Below, in pieces: positions 56,797-64,000 of a stretch of 64,000 nucleotides of DNA; the stretch's first letter is position 1, and each line of letters starts with the position of its first letter. The stretch covers positions 186,001-250,000 of the forward strand of contig NZ_JAJGRC010000004.1 of NCBI RefSeq assembly GCF_020786625.1, given 5' to 3'. The translations under genes were made by a program, and so were the position numbers. The notes under the pieces are model-generated. The model was not told where the DNA came from, did no database searches, and worked only from the letters and a program-made list of their open reading frames with translations. Source of the DNA: Salinicoccus sp. RF5 (lineage in GTDB: Bacteria > Bacillota > Bacilli > Staphylococcales > Salinicoccaceae).

Positions 56797-57656
56797 GGAT
56801 CACATTCAAGAATATGACGAGCATCTATCACCAGAACACCCCCTTTGAACATCTTGCACTGAACGACATCAGTACAACCTTCGAGGAAGGTGTATACTAT
56901 GGCATCATCGGCCATACGGGCAGCGGCAAATCGACGATGATCCAGACGATGAATGGCCTGCTCCTTCCAAATAGGGGGGAGGTGCGTGTCGGTGATATTC
57001 TGCTGAAGAGGAAGTCGAAGCAGAAGGATATCCACCGGGTAAAAAAGCATGTGGGCATGGTATTCCAGTTTCCTGAGCATCAGCTTTTCGAAGAAACGGT
57101 ACTCAAAGATGTCATGTTTGGACCGAAGAACATGGGAATGGATGAAACTGTAGCACAGGAGAAAGCAGAATATTATCTGGATCTGCTGAACATTGATGCG
57201 TCCCTGTTCCAATCATCGCCTTTCGATCTGTCAGGCGGACAGATGCGCAAGGTAGCCATCGCGGGCATACTCGCCATGGAACCGGAAGTACTCATTCTGG
57301 ATGAACCGACGGCAGGGCTGGATCCGAAAAGTCATATTGAGACGATGGCGCTTTTTAAGCGGGTCCACCAGGAGATGGGCATCACCGTCATCCTTGTTAC
57401 ACACGATATGGACGATGTCTTCGAGTATACCGACTATGTAAAGGTACTGAGCAGCGGCCATCTTGTGAGGGAAGGCAGAACCCTCGACCTGCTCACTGAT
57501 GAAGCATTGCTTGGACGTTTTGCACTCGAACCGCCGGACATCGTCAGGCTGGTCCATGACCTGGAAGACAAAGGTGTCGTCTTCGACAGCATGCCAAGGA
57601 ATGTCGAGCATTTCACCGAACTCTATAGGGAATGGAGGGCGGGCTATGCTCAGTAA
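56793..57656 (+). CDS. ecfA2: ECF transporter energy-coupling ATPase EcfA2
   Basis: 287 aa. Walker A GHTGSGKSTM, Q-loop FQFPEHQLFEETVLKDVMFG, signature DLSGGQMRKVAIAG, Walker B VLILDEPTAGLDP. The ATGA overlap of four bases with ecfA1 and the 11-base overlap with ecfT indicate translational coupling of the module. Confidence 0.95.
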   Translation: MRITFKNMTSIYHQNTPFEHLALNDISTTFEEGVYYGIIGHTGSGKSTMIQTMNGLLLPNRGEVRVGDILLKRKSKQKDIHRVKKHVGMVFQFPEHQLFEETVLKDVMFGPKNMGMDETVAQEKAEYYLDLLNIDASLFQSSPFDLSGGQMRKVAIAGILAMEPEVLILDEPTAGLDPKSHIETMALFKRVHQEMGITVILVTHDMDDVFEYTDYVKVLSSGHLVREGRTLDLLTDEALLGRFALEPPDIVRLVHDLEDKGVVFDSMPRNVEHFTELYREWRAGYAQ

Positions 57657-58443
57657 AATGCTGCTTGGCAGATATATACCGGGGTCCAGCATCATCCACC
57701 AGCTGGATCCACGTGCAAAGATACTGGCGGTCGTCCTTTTCATGGCCATTGTATTCTTTGCCAACCACTGGACCGGCTACACACTGCTGATCGTCTTCAT
57801 CACTGTACTGACCAAGACTGCAGGACTGTCCATCCGCTTCCTCTTCAATGGATTGAAGCTGATACTCATACTGCTGCTGTTCACGTTCTTCATGCACCTC
57901 TTCTTCACCAAGGGGGGGACTGTGCTTGTAGATGCCGGCTTCTTCACAATAGAATCGGAAGGTGTCGTGCGGGGTATCTACATTACCATACGGCTCGCAA
58001 TGCTTGTCCTGATTACGACGATACTGACGCTGACCACAAGCCCGCTGCAGCTGACGGATGCGATTGAACGCATCGCGAAGCCACTGAAGGTCTTCAGGGT
58101 GCCCGTGCATGAAATTGCGCTGATGATGTCCATCAGCCTCCGGTTCATTCCGACACTGATGGATGAGACGGAGAAGATCATCAAGGCCCAGAGTGCCAGG
58201 GGATCGACATTCATGACCGGAAACCTGATGTCCAGACTGCAGGCACTGACACCAATCTTCATCCCACTTTTCATTTCATCCTTCAAAAGGGCGGAGGAGA
58301 TGGCCATTGCCATGGAAGTGAGAGGGTATCAGGGAGAGGAAGGCAGAACACACTACCGTGTGCTCAACTGGCAGTGGAAGGACACTTTCGCACTGATTCT
58401 TATGATCATATTCGGCATCATCCTGTGGATGATCAGACAGTAA
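57646..58443 (+). CDS. ecfT: ECF transporter transmembrane subunit EcfT
   Basis: 265 aa. Five to six membrane helices; IIHQLDPRAKILAVVLFM near the N terminus and the two coupling helices with Ala-Arg-Gly motifs, including AQSARGSTF and AMEVRGYQG. GGAGGG lies before the ATG at 57646, inside the end of ecfA2. Confidence 0.95.
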   Translation: MLSKMLLGRYIPGSSIIHQLDPRAKILAVVLFMAIVFFANHWTGYTLLIVFITVLTKTAGLSIRFLFNGLKLILILLLFTFFMHLFFTKGGTVLVDAGFFTIESEGVVRGIYITIRLAMLVLITTILTLTTSPLQLTDAIERIAKPLKVFRVPVHEIALMMSISLRFIPTLMDETEKIIKAQSARGSTFMTGNLMSRLQALTPIFIPLFISSFKRAEEMAIAMEVRGYQGEEGRTHYRVLNWQWKDTFALILMIIFGIILWMIRQ

Positions 58444-58454
58444 GGAGTAGAGGA

Positions 58455-59234
58455 ATGCGTTATCTAGTAAGAACAAGCTATAATGGTGCCGGATTCAACG
58501 GTTTCCAGTACCAGATGGAGGGGCGTACAGTCCAGGGGGAGATAGAAAAGATACTTCAGCGGATGCATAAGGTCCCCGTCAGAATCCACCCTGCAGGACG
58601 TACCGACAGCGGGGTCCATGCACGGGAGCAGTATTTCCATTTCGATACGGATCTGAACATCCCTGAACCGAAATGGCAGCATGCATTGAACAGTGCAATG
58701 CCAGGGGACATAGCGATCCACGAAGTCAGACGGATCAGTCCGGACTATCATATACGCCATCATTCGGCCGGCAAGGCCTATCGGTACCGGATCTATCAGG
58801 GGGAAATCCGGGATCCTTTCGAAAGAGGCCTGAAGACCTATTATCCGTATAAGTTGGATGAAGAAAAGATGCGGGAGGCGATGCAGCATTTCGTCGGCAC
58901 CCATGACTTCACAAGCTTCTCCAGTGCAAAGTCGCCGATCGAAAACAAGGTGCGCCACATCTATCGTTTCGACCTGATAAAGACGGAGAACGGCTATGAC
59001 TTCCTGATCATCGGTTCCGGATTCCTCTACAACATGGTCAGAATCCTCGTCGCCTATGTGCTTGAGGTCGGCCAGGGCCGGTGGGAAGCTTCCCGCACAC
59101 CTCAGATCATAGAGGCAAGGGACAGGACACTCGTGCCCAAGACGGCTCCACCAGAAGGCCTTTACCTGGAACGTGTATTCCTCGATGAAACATCACGGAA
59201 TGAGGCATTGGAAAAATATAATTTAATCCACTGA
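58455..59234 (+). CDS. truA: tRNA pseudouridine synthase A (positions 38-40)
   Basis: 259 aa. Catalytic Asp lies in GRTDSGVHA. It also shows FNGFQYQ and FLYNMVRILV, TruA hallmarks. Modifies the anticodon stem of many tRNAs. ATG at 58455 follows GGAG; conserved neighbour of ecfT in Bacilli. Confidence 0.96.
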   Translation: MRYLVRTSYNGAGFNGFQYQMEGRTVQGEIEKILQRMHKVPVRIHPAGRTDSGVHAREQYFHFDTDLNIPEPKWQHALNSAMPGDIAIHEVRRISPDYHIRHHSAGKAYRYRIYQGEIRDPFERGLKTYYPYKLDEEKMREAMQHFVGTHDFTSFSSAKSPIENKVRHIYRFDLIKTENGYDFLIIGSGFLYNMVRILVAYVLEVGQGRWEASRTPQIIEARDRTLVPKTAPPEGLYLERVFLDETSRNEALEKYNLIH

Positions 59235-59238
59235 AACA

Positions 59239-59267
59239 TTGACAAAATACCCTTTTAAGGTTATCAT
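59239..59267 (+). promoter_or_regulatory. Promoter of rplM-rpsI
   Basis: TTGACA (59239-59244) and TATCAT (59262-59267) are exactly 17 bases apart. A second TATAAT (59277-59282) lacks a good -35. Confidence 0.65.
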
Positions 59268-59274
59268 AGACAAC

Positions 59275-59400
59275 GGTATAATTTTATATCACCCACGATA
59301 AGCCCCGGAAACTTATTGTGCAAAACGATATAAAGCAAACGAAGCTTTTTTATTTTAGAGAGCATGAATGAGAGCACCACTCATATATTTAGGAGGACTG
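59275..59400 (+). ncRNA. Probable L13 autoregulatory leader
   Basis: About 125 bases of leader separate the promoter from rplM. In Bacillota a conserved L13 leader occupies exactly this position and is thought to bind L13. Pairing elements such as GATAAG-CCCC-CTTATTGT and GAAGC-TTTT are visible, but I did not confirm the consensus fold. Confidence 0.55.
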
Positions 59401-59403
59401 GAA

Positions 59404-59841
59404 ATGCGTCAAACATTTATGGCAAACGAAGCCAATATTGAACGTAAATGGTATGTTGTCGACGCAGAAGGACAGACACTTGGTCGTCTTTCTTCTGAAG
59501 TTGCATCAATACTTCGCGGCAAGAACAAACCGACTTATACACCACACGTTGATACAGGTGATAACGTAATCATCATCAATGCTGAAAAGATCCAAATGAC
59601 CGGCAACAAAGAACAGGACAAAATGTACTACAGACACACTGGCCACCCAGGTGGAATCAGATCCATCTCAGCTGGTGAACTGAAAAGGAAGAACCCTGTC
59701 CGTCTGTTGGAGAACTCCATCAAAGGCATGCTTCCAAAGAACAGACTCGGTCGCGCACAAGGCAAGAAACTTCATGTATACGCTGGAAGCGAACACAAGC
59801 ATGAAGCACAAAAACCAGAAAACTACGAACTTCGCGGTTAA
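59404..59841 (+). CDS. rplM: 50S ribosomal protein L13
   Basis: 145 aa, usual length. Starts [20 protein letters not shown], with [23 protein letters not shown] at 59404 follows GGAGG; the in-frame ATG at 59368 would extend into the leader and is rejected. Likely controls itself via the leader. Confidence 0.97.
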   Translation: MRQTFMANEANIERKWYVVDAEGQTLGRLSSEVASILRGKNKPTYTPHVDTGDNVIIINAEKIQMTGNKEQDKMYYRHTGHPGGIRSISAGELKRKNPVRLLENSIKGMLPKNRLGRAQGKKLHVYAGSEHKHEAQKPENYELRG

Positions 59842-59859
59842 GGATAGGAGGTTAATTCA

Positions 59860-60252
59860 TTGGCTAAAGTAGAATATACAGGAACAGGTCGTCGTAAAAA
59901 TGCAGTAGCGCGTGTACGTCTCGTACCAGGTGAAGGCAATGTTACAGTCAACGGACGTGACATGAGGGACTATCTCCCATTCGAAAGTCTCATCCTTGAC
60001 TTGAATCAGCCATTCGCAGTTACAGAAACACAAGGTAACTACGATGTACTGGTAAACGTTAAAGGTGGCGGCTTCACAGGACAAGCTCAGGCAATCCGTC
60101 ATGGTATCGCAAGAGCACTTCTGGAAGCAGATCCGGAAAACCGTGGCGTGCTTAAGAGAGCTGGACTCCTTACACGTGACCCACGTATGAAAGAACGTAA
60201 GAAATACGGACTCAAGAAAGCCCGTCGTTCTCCACAGTTCTCAAAACGTTAA
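59860..60252 (+). CDS. rpsI: 30S ribosomal protein S9
   Basis: 130 aa. Starts [20 protein letters not shown] and ends [17 protein letters not shown], whose C-terminal Arg/Lys tail contacts P-site tRNA. The start is TTG with AGGAGG upstream. Cotranscribed with rplM. Confidence 0.97.
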   Translation: MAKVEYTGTGRRKNAVARVRLVPGEGNVTVNGRDMRDYLPFESLILDLNQPFAVTETQGNYDVLVNVKGGGFTGQAQAIRHGIARALLEADPENRGVLKRAGLLTRDPRMKERKKYGLKKARRSPQFSKR

Positions 60253-60267
60253 TATATTTATATATTG

Positions 60268-60305
60268 GAAAGCACTTCCCAAAGATTGGGGAGTGCTTTT
60301 TTGTT
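60268..60305 (+). terminator. Terminator after rpsI
   Basis: AAAGCACTTCCC and GGGGAGTGCTTT pair around AAAGATT, followed by TTTTGTTT. Confidence 0.92.
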
Positions 60306-60464
60306 TATAATTTTACAGAGGGATTGAACAAGGGGCGTATATGGATAACACCTCTACACATTATGATAGTATGAAGTTAAGTCAATACTTACAGATGCTC
60401 TATAGAAGAAGTTGCTCAAAAATATGGAAATAAAACCAAGTACAGATGAGGAGTGGATGAAGGT

Positions 60465-61301
60465 ATGTCTGACATGATATTCAGATTGGGTGAGAAGAAG
60501 TATAGGGTGGAGAGCGACTGGGCTGAAGATTCTTCAAGACAGTATATCAATAATGTCTCGGCTGTTTCGAGTGATGAGGAAGGCTATATATACGTGCTGC
60601 AGAGAAGTGATCCATTCATGCTCGTTTTCAATTCCAATGGCGAACTTGTGGATCAATGGAGCGATGTTGAAATCAAGGATGGGCACTATCTAGAAATCAA
60701 TCGGGAAGGCGAAGTGTATGTGGTGGAGCGGGACCATCACAGGATCATCGTTTTCAATAGGCAGGGAGAGGTCCTCCGTATGGTGGGCAATCAGCATAAC
60801 CCAGGAAATACAGGGGAACCTTTCAATCATCCGACTGATATCGCCTTTTCCAGAAGAGGGGACTTCTTTGTTTCGGATGGCTACGGCAATGCACATATCC
60901 ATCACTTTAATAGAGATGGTGAGTGGATCAACACCTGGGGTGGGCTTGGAACAGGAGAAGGGAGTCTCAGTACCCCCCACGCAGTAATGCTAGATCGAAA
61001 CGAAAGGGTATTGGTCGCGGATCGTGAAAACAATCGGGTTCAAATATTCGATCAGAGTGGCAGCTATTTAAAAGAACTATCGAATGTATTTCACCCAATG
61101 GATATATGCCAGGACAGGGAGGGATTCATTTATGTTACAGACCAGGTGCCGTCCTTGCACGTTTTCAATTCTGATGATGCATTTATCGGCAGGTGCCGGA
61201 CACTGGGCACCTTTGGGCATGGAGTCGCTGTAGATGTCCACGGTGATATCTATATTGCAGAGATGCTGCCTGACGGCATCACAAAGCTTATAGGCATATA
61301 G
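60465..61301 (+). CDS. NHL-repeat six-bladed beta-propeller protein
   Basis: 278 aa. Repeats of about 42-45 residues each contain a D-G-Y/F-V-D type turn and end with a phrase such as RIIVFNRQGEVL, HIHHFNRDGEWI and RVQIFDQSGSYL, the NHL pattern. No signal peptide is visible, so a cytosolic location is likely. Family members range from amidating lyases to scaffold domains; function unknown. The ATG at 60465 is chosen over GTG at 60453 because GAGGAG is then 11 bases upstream. Confidence 0.75.
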   Translation: MSDMIFRLGEKKYRVESDWAEDSSRQYINNVSAVSSDEEGYIYVLQRSDPFMLVFNSNGELVDQWSDVEIKDGHYLEINREGEVYVVERDHHRIIVFNRQGEVLRMVGNQHNPGNTGEPFNHPTDIAFSRRGDFFVSDGYGNAHIHHFNRDGEWINTWGGLGTGEGSLSTPHAVMLDRNERVLVADRENNRVQIFDQSGSYLKELSNVFHPMDICQDREGFIYVTDQVPSLHVFNSDDAFIGRCRTLGTFGHGVAVDVHGDIYIAEMLPDGITKLIGI

Positions 61302-61353
61302 ATGTTTGTGATGATATTCAAATAGGATGCACCACATTTAGGGAGATGGACTT

Positions 61354-62109
61354 ATGATTGAGGAGATGGATCGTTTTTTGGGCCATCCATCCGGCAGACT
61401 GGATGATTATATCTCGAGTTATATGAAACGGGTGCCTTTTGAGAATATAGATGTGCAGAATGAAGTACCTGTTTCAGTGGAACTGGACAATCTATCCGAG
61501 AAGATAATCACACGGGGCCGAGGGGGATTCTGTTATGAGATGAACACTTTATTCAGATATTACCTAAATGAAAAGGGATATGAGGCATATAATGTTGCTG
61601 CCACTGTGAAAAATCCAGATGGATGGACACGGGAAGGCAGTCATATGTCGACATTGGTGAAGGCGGACGCACTGTATGTCGCTGATGTCGGATTTGGCGA
61701 CCTGCCCGTGAAAGCCATGCCGATTCGTCCAATTGGTCAGGAAATCACAATCGATGATGTGAATGGCCGGTACCGTGCAGTTGAAGTAAACGATGGGTTT
61801 GAAGTCCAGAAAGAAAATGCAGGTGTTTTTGAAACACTGTATAAAGGATATTTCGAACCGCGTAGGCCAGAGGACTTCAACGACAATATGGACTATAATC
61901 AACACCATCCGGATTCAATCTTTACGAGGCATCTGATAATCACGATGCCGAAGAGCTATGGCCGTGTATCGATGACGGAGAACAATCTCACGATCACGAT
62001 GGATGGCGAGAAAGAAAAGCTTGAAGTGACTAGAGGCAACTATCAAAAATATTTAAATGAATATTTCGGCTTGGACGTTAAAATAGACAGGTTGGAAAAG
62101 GATTCATAA
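61354..62109 (+). CDS. Arylamine N-acetyltransferase
   Basis: 251 aa. Transfers acetyl from acetyl-CoA to aromatic amines and hydrazines. The Cys-His-Asp triad is Cys60 (RGGFCYE), His97 (SHMSTLV) and Asp111 (VADVGFG). The natural substrate in Bacillota is unclear. Ends near the usual short bacterial NAT length (about 250-280 aa). GGGAGATGG precedes the ATG. Apparently single-gene. Confidence 0.92.
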   Translation: MIEEMDRFLGHPSGRLDDYISSYMKRVPFENIDVQNEVPVSVELDNLSEKIITRGRGGFCYEMNTLFRYYLNEKGYEAYNVAATVKNPDGWTREGSHMSTLVKADALYVADVGFGDLPVKAMPIRPIGQEITIDDVNGRYRAVEVNDGFEVQKENAGVFETLYKGYFEPRRPEDFNDNMDYNQHHPDSIFTRHLIITMPKSYGRVSMTENNLTITMDGEKEKLEVTRGNYQKYLNEYFGLDVKIDRLEKDS

Positions 62110-62180
62110 CGGTAAGCTCGAGGGTATATGTCAAGAAGCCATTATTTTTACTGATAATAAATGGAGTTGGAGGGATAAAA

Positions 62181-62627
62181 ATGGCTTTCGACTACGATTT
62201 GGATTTTGACAACATCGATTTTCGTGAACAGCCTGAACTCTACAGAGTGGGAAGAGGCGAGCAGGGTGTGCTGATGGTGGAACCCTATAAAAGTGAAATA
62301 CTCCCGCACTGGCGCTTCAAGACACCTGAGATTGCCCGGGAATCCTCGGATAAGATCTATCAGATGTATCTGGACTATAAGGAAGAGGACGACTTTGTAG
62401 GGATGGACATGGCGAGGAAATTCCTCCAGATGGGATATACGCGCTCCCGCCGTTATGCCAATTATAAAGGTGGAAGGAAGTACGACAAGAACGGTGAAGT
62501 GAACGAACGGGATATTGATGAGGAGAAGGCGGAATCGGCTGCGATCTTTGAAGAGAAATGGAAGACGGTGCGGGAGGATGAAGATTACCTCAAGCTGAAG
62601 AAGGCGCATCAGAAGAAGTACGGATGA
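62181..62627 (+). CDS. DUF4385-like protein
   Basis: 148 aa, soluble, with a compact core (YRVGRGEQGVLMVEPYKSEI; LPHWRFKTPEIARESSDKIY) and a charged helical tail (DEDYLKLKKAHQKKYG). The pattern FVGMDMARKFLQMGYTRSRRYANY is typical of DUF4385. No function is known. TTGGAGGG precedes the ATG. Confidence 0.7.
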   Translation: MAFDYDLDFDNIDFREQPELYRVGRGEQGVLMVEPYKSEILPHWRFKTPEIARESSDKIYQMYLDYKEEDDFVGMDMARKFLQMGYTRSRRYANYKGGRKYDKNGEVNERDIDEEKAESAAIFEEKWKTVREDEDYLKLKKAHQKKYG

Positions 62628-62687
62628 GGTGATGTATCTTCCATTTTTGCTTTTGTGTGGAAGAGGTCATTAAGGAAAGGTGATTGG

Positions 62688-63143
62688 ATGAAAGTGGTTG
62701 TTGATGCGGATGCATGTCCGGTGAAGGATATCATCATAAAAGAAACAGGGGACAGACAGGTGCCGGTCGTATTGGTGTCGAGTCTGTCGCACTATTCCAC
62801 CCAGGAATTGCCCGAGCATGTCCGGGCTGTGTATGTGGAAGCGGGTCCGGATGCTGCGGACTTTAAAGTGGTGCAGCTCGTAGCAGCGGATGATATGGTG
62901 GTGACCCAGGACTACGGGCTTGCTTCCCTGCTTCTGCCGAAGGGGTGCACAGTACTCCATCATAAAGGATTTGAATATGACGCCAGGAATATCGATCATC
63001 TGCTTGAGACGCGTTATATGGGCAGCATGATCCGCAAAGGCGGCGGGAGGACGAAAGGGCCGAAGCCATTCTCCAAGGATGACAAGGAAGCTTTCCTCAA
63101 GCTGTTCCGCCAGAAGATCGGGAGTACAGTGGATAAAGGATAG
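62688..63143 (+). CDS. YaiI/YqxD-family (DUF188) protein
   Basis: 151 aa. Family with PIN-like fold; motifs VVDADACPVKDII, VVTQDYGLASLLL and GGGRTKGPKPF are diagnostic, with Asp residues that could bind metal, so a nuclease activity has been suggested but not shown. ATG at 62688 follows AAAGGTG. Confidence 0.9.
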   Translation: MKVVVDADACPVKDIIIKETGDRQVPVVLVSSLSHYSTQELPEHVRAVYVEAGPDAADFKVVQLVAADDMVVTQDYGLASLLLPKGCTVLHHKGFEYDARNIDHLLETRYMGSMIRKGGGRTKGPKPFSKDDKEAFLKLFRQKIGSTVDKG

Positions 63144-63237
63144 TTTTTTTATTCATCGCTTTGAGCGTACAATCGAAATCGAAGCTGGATGTATAGTATA
63201 TTGAAATGGAAGACATTGTTATGGGAGGAGAATTTTA

Positions 63238-63747
63238 ATGGATGTTAAGTTTCCAATAGGTAAACTGGATGTACCAGAAACACCAACGCTTGAAAATGTA
63301 CAGGAGTGGGCGGATCAGATCGAGTCCTATACAGGTCGGCTGAGGGCAGTAGTTGATGATCTGGGTGAAGAGGATCTATCAAAAACCTATCGTGAAGGGA
63401 GTTGGACGGTAAGGCAGCTTGTTCACCATATTGCGGATTCTCAATTGAATATGTATCAGCGCCTGAAACTGGCACTTACGGACGATGCACCGACGGTGCC
63501 CGGCTTTCTCCAGGGGGAATGGGCGGTGCAGCCGGATACTGAACTTCCTGTAGAGGCGTCCATCAGAATGCTCGAAGGGATGAACGCACGCATCACAGAA
63601 GTGGCGCGCAACCTGACGGAGGCGCAGTTGGACCGATATTTCATCCATGAGACGAACGGTAAGATCACTGTAGCAACAAAAGTGGCGAAACTCGCATGGC
63701 ATGAAGAGCATCACTTGGAACATATAAAAATTGCATTATCGAAATGA
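63238..63747 (+). CDS. YfiT/BstA-type putative bacillithiol S-transferase (DinB fold)
   Basis: 169 aa. Metal-binding His lie in WTVRQLVHHIADSQLN (His63/64) and WHEEHHLEHI near the C terminus, as in the nickel-binding YfiT of Bacillus. These enzymes are proposed to conjugate bacillithiol to electrophiles for detoxification. Bacillithiol is made by staphylococci and bacilli, consistent with the organism. GGGAGGAG precedes the ATG. Confidence 0.88.
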   Translation: MDVKFPIGKLDVPETPTLENVQEWADQIESYTGRLRAVVDDLGEEDLSKTYREGSWTVRQLVHHIADSQLNMYQRLKLALTDDAPTVPGFLQGEWAVQPDTELPVEASIRMLEGMNARITEVARNLTEAQLDRYFIHETNGKITVATKVAKLAWHEEHHLEHIKIALSK

Positions 63748-63861
63748 TGGAATCGAATGTCCTGATCATCGCCTGATTTCCAAAGTGTGGTTAAAGAGGT
63801 TTGAAGCCGGGAATTATTAAGTGATTGGCAAACAGCTTCATACTACGGAATGGAGGTTATC

Positions 63862-64000
63862 ATGATGAACATCGATTTCGAGCATATCGAGACGAATGGA
63901 GTGGAGCTCCATGTTGCAGTTTCCGGCCCCGAGGAGGGAGATCTGGTGATATTGCTCCATGGTTTCCCCGAGTTCTGGTTCAGCTGGAGAAGACAGATCC
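63862..64000 (+). CDS. Alpha/beta hydrolase, N-terminal part (runs past the window)
   Basis: 46 residues are visible: [17 protein letters not shown], then [14 protein letters not shown], the oxyanion-hole motif HGFPE of epoxide hydrolase/dehalogenase-like enzymes. The catalytic nucleophile elbow lies beyond the window. GGAGGT precedes two consecutive ATG codons at 63862 and 63865; either may start it. Confidence 0.85.
   Translation, partial: MMNIDFEHIETNGVELHVAVSGPEEGDLVILLHGFPEFWFSWRRQI

Overview
The window is chromosomal DNA of a low-to-moderate GC Gram-positive bacterium (Bacillota). Strong AAGGAGG-type ribosome binding sites, frequent TTG and GTG starts, a Firmicute-order S10-spc-alpha ribosomal cluster, the ecfA1-ecfA2-ecfT-truA block, a GlnR-glnA pair, a FemABX protein, a YfiT-type bacillithiol transferase and an adk-infA junction without map all point to the family Staphylococcaceae. 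The base composition looks higher than in Staphylococcus itself, and several surface proteins are very acidic, so a halotolerant relative such as Salinicoccus or Jeotgalicoccus is my best guess. This is inference; I could not search a database. I see no rRNA, tRNA, CRISPR array, insertion sequence or prophage.

Layout. 0-7.4 kb: end of an unknown gene, a membrane-anchored glucosaminidase, then fdhD divergent from an OFA-type transporter and a molybdopterin oxidoreductase of the FdhF/YdeP type, and an NSS sodium symporter. 7.5-9.3 kb: glnR-glnA behind a good GlnR operator. 9.3-12.6 kb (minus): moxR, DUF58 and DUF4129 genes. 12.7-23.1 kb: an SQR-like flavoprotein, a Na/Pi transporter, a HAD phosphatase convergent with serA and a class V aminotransferase, a NadR-like enzyme, and a DUF368 (PopT-type) lipid carrier translocase paired with an uncharacterised GTPase.

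23.2-32.7 kb: the most interesting region. It is a nine-gene sugar operon with lipoprotein, two permeases, LacI regulator, ThuA-like protein, two Gfo/Idh/MocA dehydrogenases, a TIM-barrel isomerase/lyase and an MsmK-type ATPase. There is no glycoside hydrolase or phosphorylase, which fits an oxidative 3-keto-glycoside route. Two near-palindromic LacI-type operators and a cre-like box sit at its promoter.

32.7-41.6 kb: mostly single genes: VOC protein, FemABX transferase, orphan amino-acid binding lipoprotein, small membrane proteins with an MFS exporter, an aminoglycoside-phosphotransferase-like kinase, a PepSY lipoprotein, a YczE-like protein and a purine permease.

41.6-60.3 kb: the S10-spc-alpha ribosomal protein operon from rpsJ to rplQ, including secY, adk, infA and rpoA, followed by the ECF transporter core, truA and rplM-rpsI behind a probable L13 leader. 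A consensus promoter with a strong hairpin just downstream heads the S10 operon. 60.4-64 kb: NHL-propeller protein, arylamine N-acetyltransferase, DUF4385, YaiI/YqxD, YfiT and the start of an alpha/beta hydrolase cut by the window end.
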